This document shows, piece by piece, positions 61,659-64,000 of a stretch of 64,000 nt of DNA. The translations under genes were made by a program, and so were the position numbers. The notes under the pieces were generated by a model. That model did not search any database, had not been told where the DNA came from, and saw only the letters and a list, made by a program, of their open reading frames with translations. How positions within the stretch are numbered: the first letter of the stretch is position 1; every line of letters starts with the position of its first letter. Source of the stretch: Crocinitomicaceae bacterium (GTDB lineage Bacteria; Bacteroidota; Bacteroidia; Flavobacteriales_D; Crocinitomicaceae). Where the stretch lies: assembly GCA_016708105.1 (NCBI GenBank), contig JADJGJ010000001.1, positions 930,001-994,000 on the forward strand, in the 5' to 3' direction.

Positions 61659-62772
61659 GAATAGTTTGTTTTACAACATGTGCTTTTTCTTTTGCCTTCA
61701 CCATGTCATGGTCAAGTATGGTGACATGACCCATTTTGCGAAACGGTTTTGTCGTTTTTTTTCCATATAAATGAAGATATACTCCAGGAATTTGAAGAAT
61801 TTCATCCAAACCTTCATACGCTGCCTGCCCACTGTAATTAATTTCTCCCAGCAAATTCACCATAACAGACGGCATAACACTCTCAGTTGCTCCAAGTGGC
61901 AAGTTCAAAATGGCTCTAAGGTGTTGCTCATACTGCGATGTAATGTTTGCTTCAATTGTCTGATGTCCGCTGTTATGTGGCCTTGGAGCAATTTCATTCA
62001 CTAGTACCTGATCATCATGCGTGACAAACATTTCCACAGCAAGTACGCCGGTTAATTGCAATTTTTCTATAATGTCCACGGCAATTTTTTGGGCTTGTAC
62101 TTCAACCGCTGAGCTAATATCTGCAGGTGAGAATAAAAATTCAACCAAATTAGCAACAGGGTTAAATTCAAGTTCAACTACCGGAAAATTTTTAATTTGT
62201 CCGACACTGTTGCGAGCTACAATAACTGAAATTTCTTTTTTGAAATCAACAAATTTTTCCAATACACTTGGGGCATCAAAACCCTTTACAAAATCTGCAC
62301 TTGTTTTCATTACTTCAACTCCTTTGCCATCATAGCCACCAACACGCAACTTTTGTACAAAGGGTAAATAGCTTGTATTTTGATGCAACTCAACATGATT
62401 TCTAATTAACTTGAATTCTGCTGTTGGAATACTATTTTTCAGGTAAAACTCTTTTTGTAAACCTTTATCCTGAATCATTCGAATGATATGGGGTTGCGGA
62501 AAAACATGAATACCTTCTGAAGCTAATTTTTCAAGGGCATCAACATGAATGTTTTCAATTTCAATAGTAATAATGTCACACGTTTTCCCAAAAGCATAAA
62601 CCGTGTCAAAATCTTGTAAACTACCGCAGTGAAAAGTATGGGCTAAAGATTTGCACGGGGCATTCACGTCAGGATCCAGCACTGCAATTTCTAGATCATA
62701 CCGGATAGATTCATTGATTAACATGCGTCCCAGTTGTCCGCCACCAACTATTCCAATTTTCTTTTTGAGCAT
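61636..62772 (-). CDS. purK: N5-carboxyaminoimidazole ribonucleotide synthase
   Basis: This ATP-grasp enzyme makes N5-CAIR from AIR, bicarbonate and ATP. It has about 378 residues with GIVGGGQLGRML, FVQKLRVGGYDGKGVEV, EKFVDFKKEISV and VNEIAPRPHNSGH. The ATG at 62772 (MLKKKIGIVGGGQ) is chosen because the TAnnTTTG box at 62788-62795 puts transcription after the earlier ATG at 62799. Confidence 0.93.
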   Translation of the reverse strand: MLKKKIGIVGGGQLGRMLINESIRYDLEIAVLDPDVNAPCKSLAHTFHCGSLQDFDTVYAFGKTCDIITIEIENIHVDALEKLASEGIHVFPQPHIIRMIQDKGLQKEFYLKNSIPTAEFKLIRNHVELHQNTSYLPFVQKLRVGGYDGKGVEVMKTSADFVKGFDAPSVLEKFVDFKKEISVIVARNSVGQIKNFPVVELEFNPVANLVEFLFSPADISSAVEVQAQKIAVDIIEKLQLTGVLAVEMFVTHDDQVLVNEIAPRPHNSGHQTIEANITSQYEQHLRAILNLPLGATESVMPSVMVNLLGEINYSGQAAYEGLDEILQIPGVYLHLYGKKTTKPFRKMGHVTILDHDMVKAKEKAHVVKQTIRVISSGA

Positions 62773-62787
62773 AAAATCTGATTCACG

Positions 62788-62795
62788 CAAAGGTA
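62788..62795 (-). promoter_or_regulatory. Putative -7 element of purK
   Basis: TACCTTTG on the minus strand fits TAnnTTTG, 15 bp before the chosen ATG. No clear -33. Confidence 0.4.
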
Positions 62796-62799
62796 TCAA

Positions 62800-63144
62800 G
62801 ATATGAAGATATAAAAAACCTATTCACCGCATTAAAGAGAAAGAAATAGATAATGGACATCCTCATTTTTAAAAAGACAGTTCTGCTATACGTTGACTAT
62901 TTTGGTGGCAGCCAGAGATTGATTTAACAACCTGCCACAGAGTATATTTTATTTCTGTTGATTTATTTTGGTATGCTATCACAACCAAGATGGTTTAGAA
63001 TGAACTTTAGATGTCACAAAATTGATGCTGCAGAAAATGGATATTAAGCGTTTAGTACTGCTAGTCTAAGTACAAAGAGAATGAATTATTTGCGGATTGT
63101 ACTTTAATCGCTTATATTTGCCTAAACTACTTCTTACTTGACCC
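62800..63144. other. Intergenic region between purK and the large secreted protein
   Basis: 345 bp without a credible gene on either strand. It contains the purK and secreted-protein promoters given separately. Nothing else stands out. Confidence 0.5.
63089..63120 (+). promoter_or_regulatory. Consensus Bacteroidota promoter of the final secreted protein
   Basis: TTTG (63089-63092), a 20-bp spacer and TATATTTG (63113-63120) are an exact match to TTTG-N19/20-TAnnTTTG. The ATG follows 24 bp later. Confidence 0.7.
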
Positions 63145-64000
63145 ATGATACGAAAATTTTTTCTCGGACTAATTTTGATGATTGCGTCCTTAGGCGGGAG
63201 GGCTCAGTCGTTTGATCTTACTATTACTACATTGGTTGCACCAGCTAGTGGGTGCTCGCTCCCAAATTCGGCGGTAATAACTATCTTGGTTTACAATGCC
63301 GGTCCGGCTGGTACTGGTTGGTATGCTCAAACTTCTTTTGACGTGAGTTATTCATTAGACGGAGCACCTGCTGTTGTTGAAACTGTGCCACTTGCTTCAG
63401 GGTTGAATGGAGGACTAGTCTATTCGTATTCTTTTATAGCTCAAGGAGATTTCTCGGCTTGTCAAGTGCATACACTCGATTTTGAAGTAATAGCTGTTGT
63501 GGCTGAAACCAACACAGCCAACAATACCTGGAGTACGACCGTGACTTCCGATTGTCCACCAACACCCGGTACCATTACAGCGCCTGCCACAGTTTGTTCA
63601 GGCATTAATTCTGGGAACTTTGTGATTACAGGCTACAATGGAAACCCTGAAGATTGGTATTATTCAACAGATGGCGGTGCAACATATCTAACAACCGGGA
63701 ATATGTCAGATACACAGCCGTACACTAATATCAATTTGCAAATGTATTGGTGGGCATTGATGGGCAGTCCTTATGGATATTGCGCAGATGATTCTACCCC
63801 TGTGGTAGTGATAGATGTGGTTCCGCAAACCGTTGCAGGAACATTGCCTGCAAGTTATGATATTTGTGATAATGGAAATGGTGGTCAAGTTGATCTCTCC
63901 GGTTATTTGGGTAATATTCTTCAATGGGAATATTCTTATGACGGTGGGATTGATTGGGATACACTTGCCAATGTATCAGACTCTCTTGAATACTGGAATC
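63145..64000 (+). CDS. Large secreted multidomain surface protein (5' part only)
   Basis: The frame runs from the ATG at 63145 to the window edge without a stop, giving at least 285 residues. A signal peptide (FFLGLILMIASLGGRAQ) is followed by a CARDB-like beta domain (about 20-125, ILVYNAGPAGTG, NNTWSTTVTS). Ig-like repeats about 85 residues long follow (TPGTITAPATVCSGINSG and TVAGTLPASYDICDNGNGG). Such proteins normally end in a T9SS or gliding C-terminal domain, which would lie outside the window. Confidence 0.75.
   Translation, partial: MIRKFFLGLILMIASLGGRAQSFDLTITTLVAPASGCSLPNSAVITILVYNAGPAGTGWYAQTSFDVSYSLDGAPAVVETVPLASGLNGGLVYSYSFIAQGDFSACQVHTLDFEVIAVVAETNTANNTWSTTVTSDCPPTPGTITAPATVCSGINSGNFVITGYNGNPEDWYYSTDGGATYLTTGNMSDTQPYTNINLQMYWWALMGSPYGYCADDSTPVVVIDVVPQTVAGTLPASYDICDNGNGGQVDLSGYLGNILQWEYSYDGGIDWDTLANVSDSLEYWN

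Noticed and set aside
1..64000. tRNA, rRNA or CRISPR features
   Set aside because: No cloverleaf, rRNA-like stretch or regularly spaced repeat array was found by eye. A dedicated search was not possible.

Overview
The window looks like chromosomal DNA of an AT-rich Bacteroidota bacterium, most likely a Flavobacteriales relative. The support is two type IX secretion (T9SS) components (PorT, PorQ), several proteins with T9SS sorting domains or gliding-motility-type C-termini, a complete Na+-NQR operon, promoters of the Bacteroidota TTTG / TAnnTTTG type, and few recognisable Shine-Dalgarno sequences. I saw no rRNA, tRNA or CRISPR array.

Layout: 1-1094 holds a partial START-like protein and an RNase HI with viroplasmin domains. 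1266-7899 is a TetR-controlled RND efflux operon closed by a clear terminator. 7900-9608 is a gene-free stretch with a 148-bp concentric palindrome and a decayed IS5-like element with intact inverted ends. porT follows. 10543-25495 (minus strand) is a tightly packed 12-gene operon for ATP-dependent anaerobic aromatic-ring reduction. 25972-33892 holds housekeeping and envelope genes (def, upp, a deacetylase/FemAB/SDR group, a HAD hydrolase). 34007-39969 is nqrABCDEF. 41823-49548 (minus strand) is a second aromatic operon. 49792-64000 returns to housekeeping and surface genes (truA, porQ, an ECF sigma factor with an adhesin-like partner, mdh, a HepT/MntA module, a MarR/YceI/DoxX operon, purE/purK) and ends in an unfinished secreted protein.

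The main discovery is a nearly complete anaerobic 4-hydroxybenzoate/benzoate route in a Bacteroidota background. The second operon encodes a 4-hydroxybenzoyl-CoA reductase: a fused Fe-S/molybdenum subunit plus a FAD subunit with the diagnostic extra [4Fe-4S] loop. It also carries its cofactor genes and a long 2[4Fe-4S] ferredoxin. The product, benzoyl-CoA, would be reduced by the class I benzoyl-CoA reductase BcrCBAD of the first operon. The dienoyl-CoA would then pass through Dch, Had, Oah and a thiolase. The ferredoxin needed by the first operon is encoded in the second. Both operons carry a TGA-N6-TCA (Crp/Fnr-geometry) dyad centred 63.5 bp upstream of their first start codon.

The first operon also contains a ketopantoate-reductase-like/ATPase-activator fusion, an orphan HgdB/BcrB-like protein, an unassigned AMP-forming CoA ligase and a T9SS-exported protein. 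This suggests a second ATP-driven low-potential reaction and a surface function tied to the pathway.
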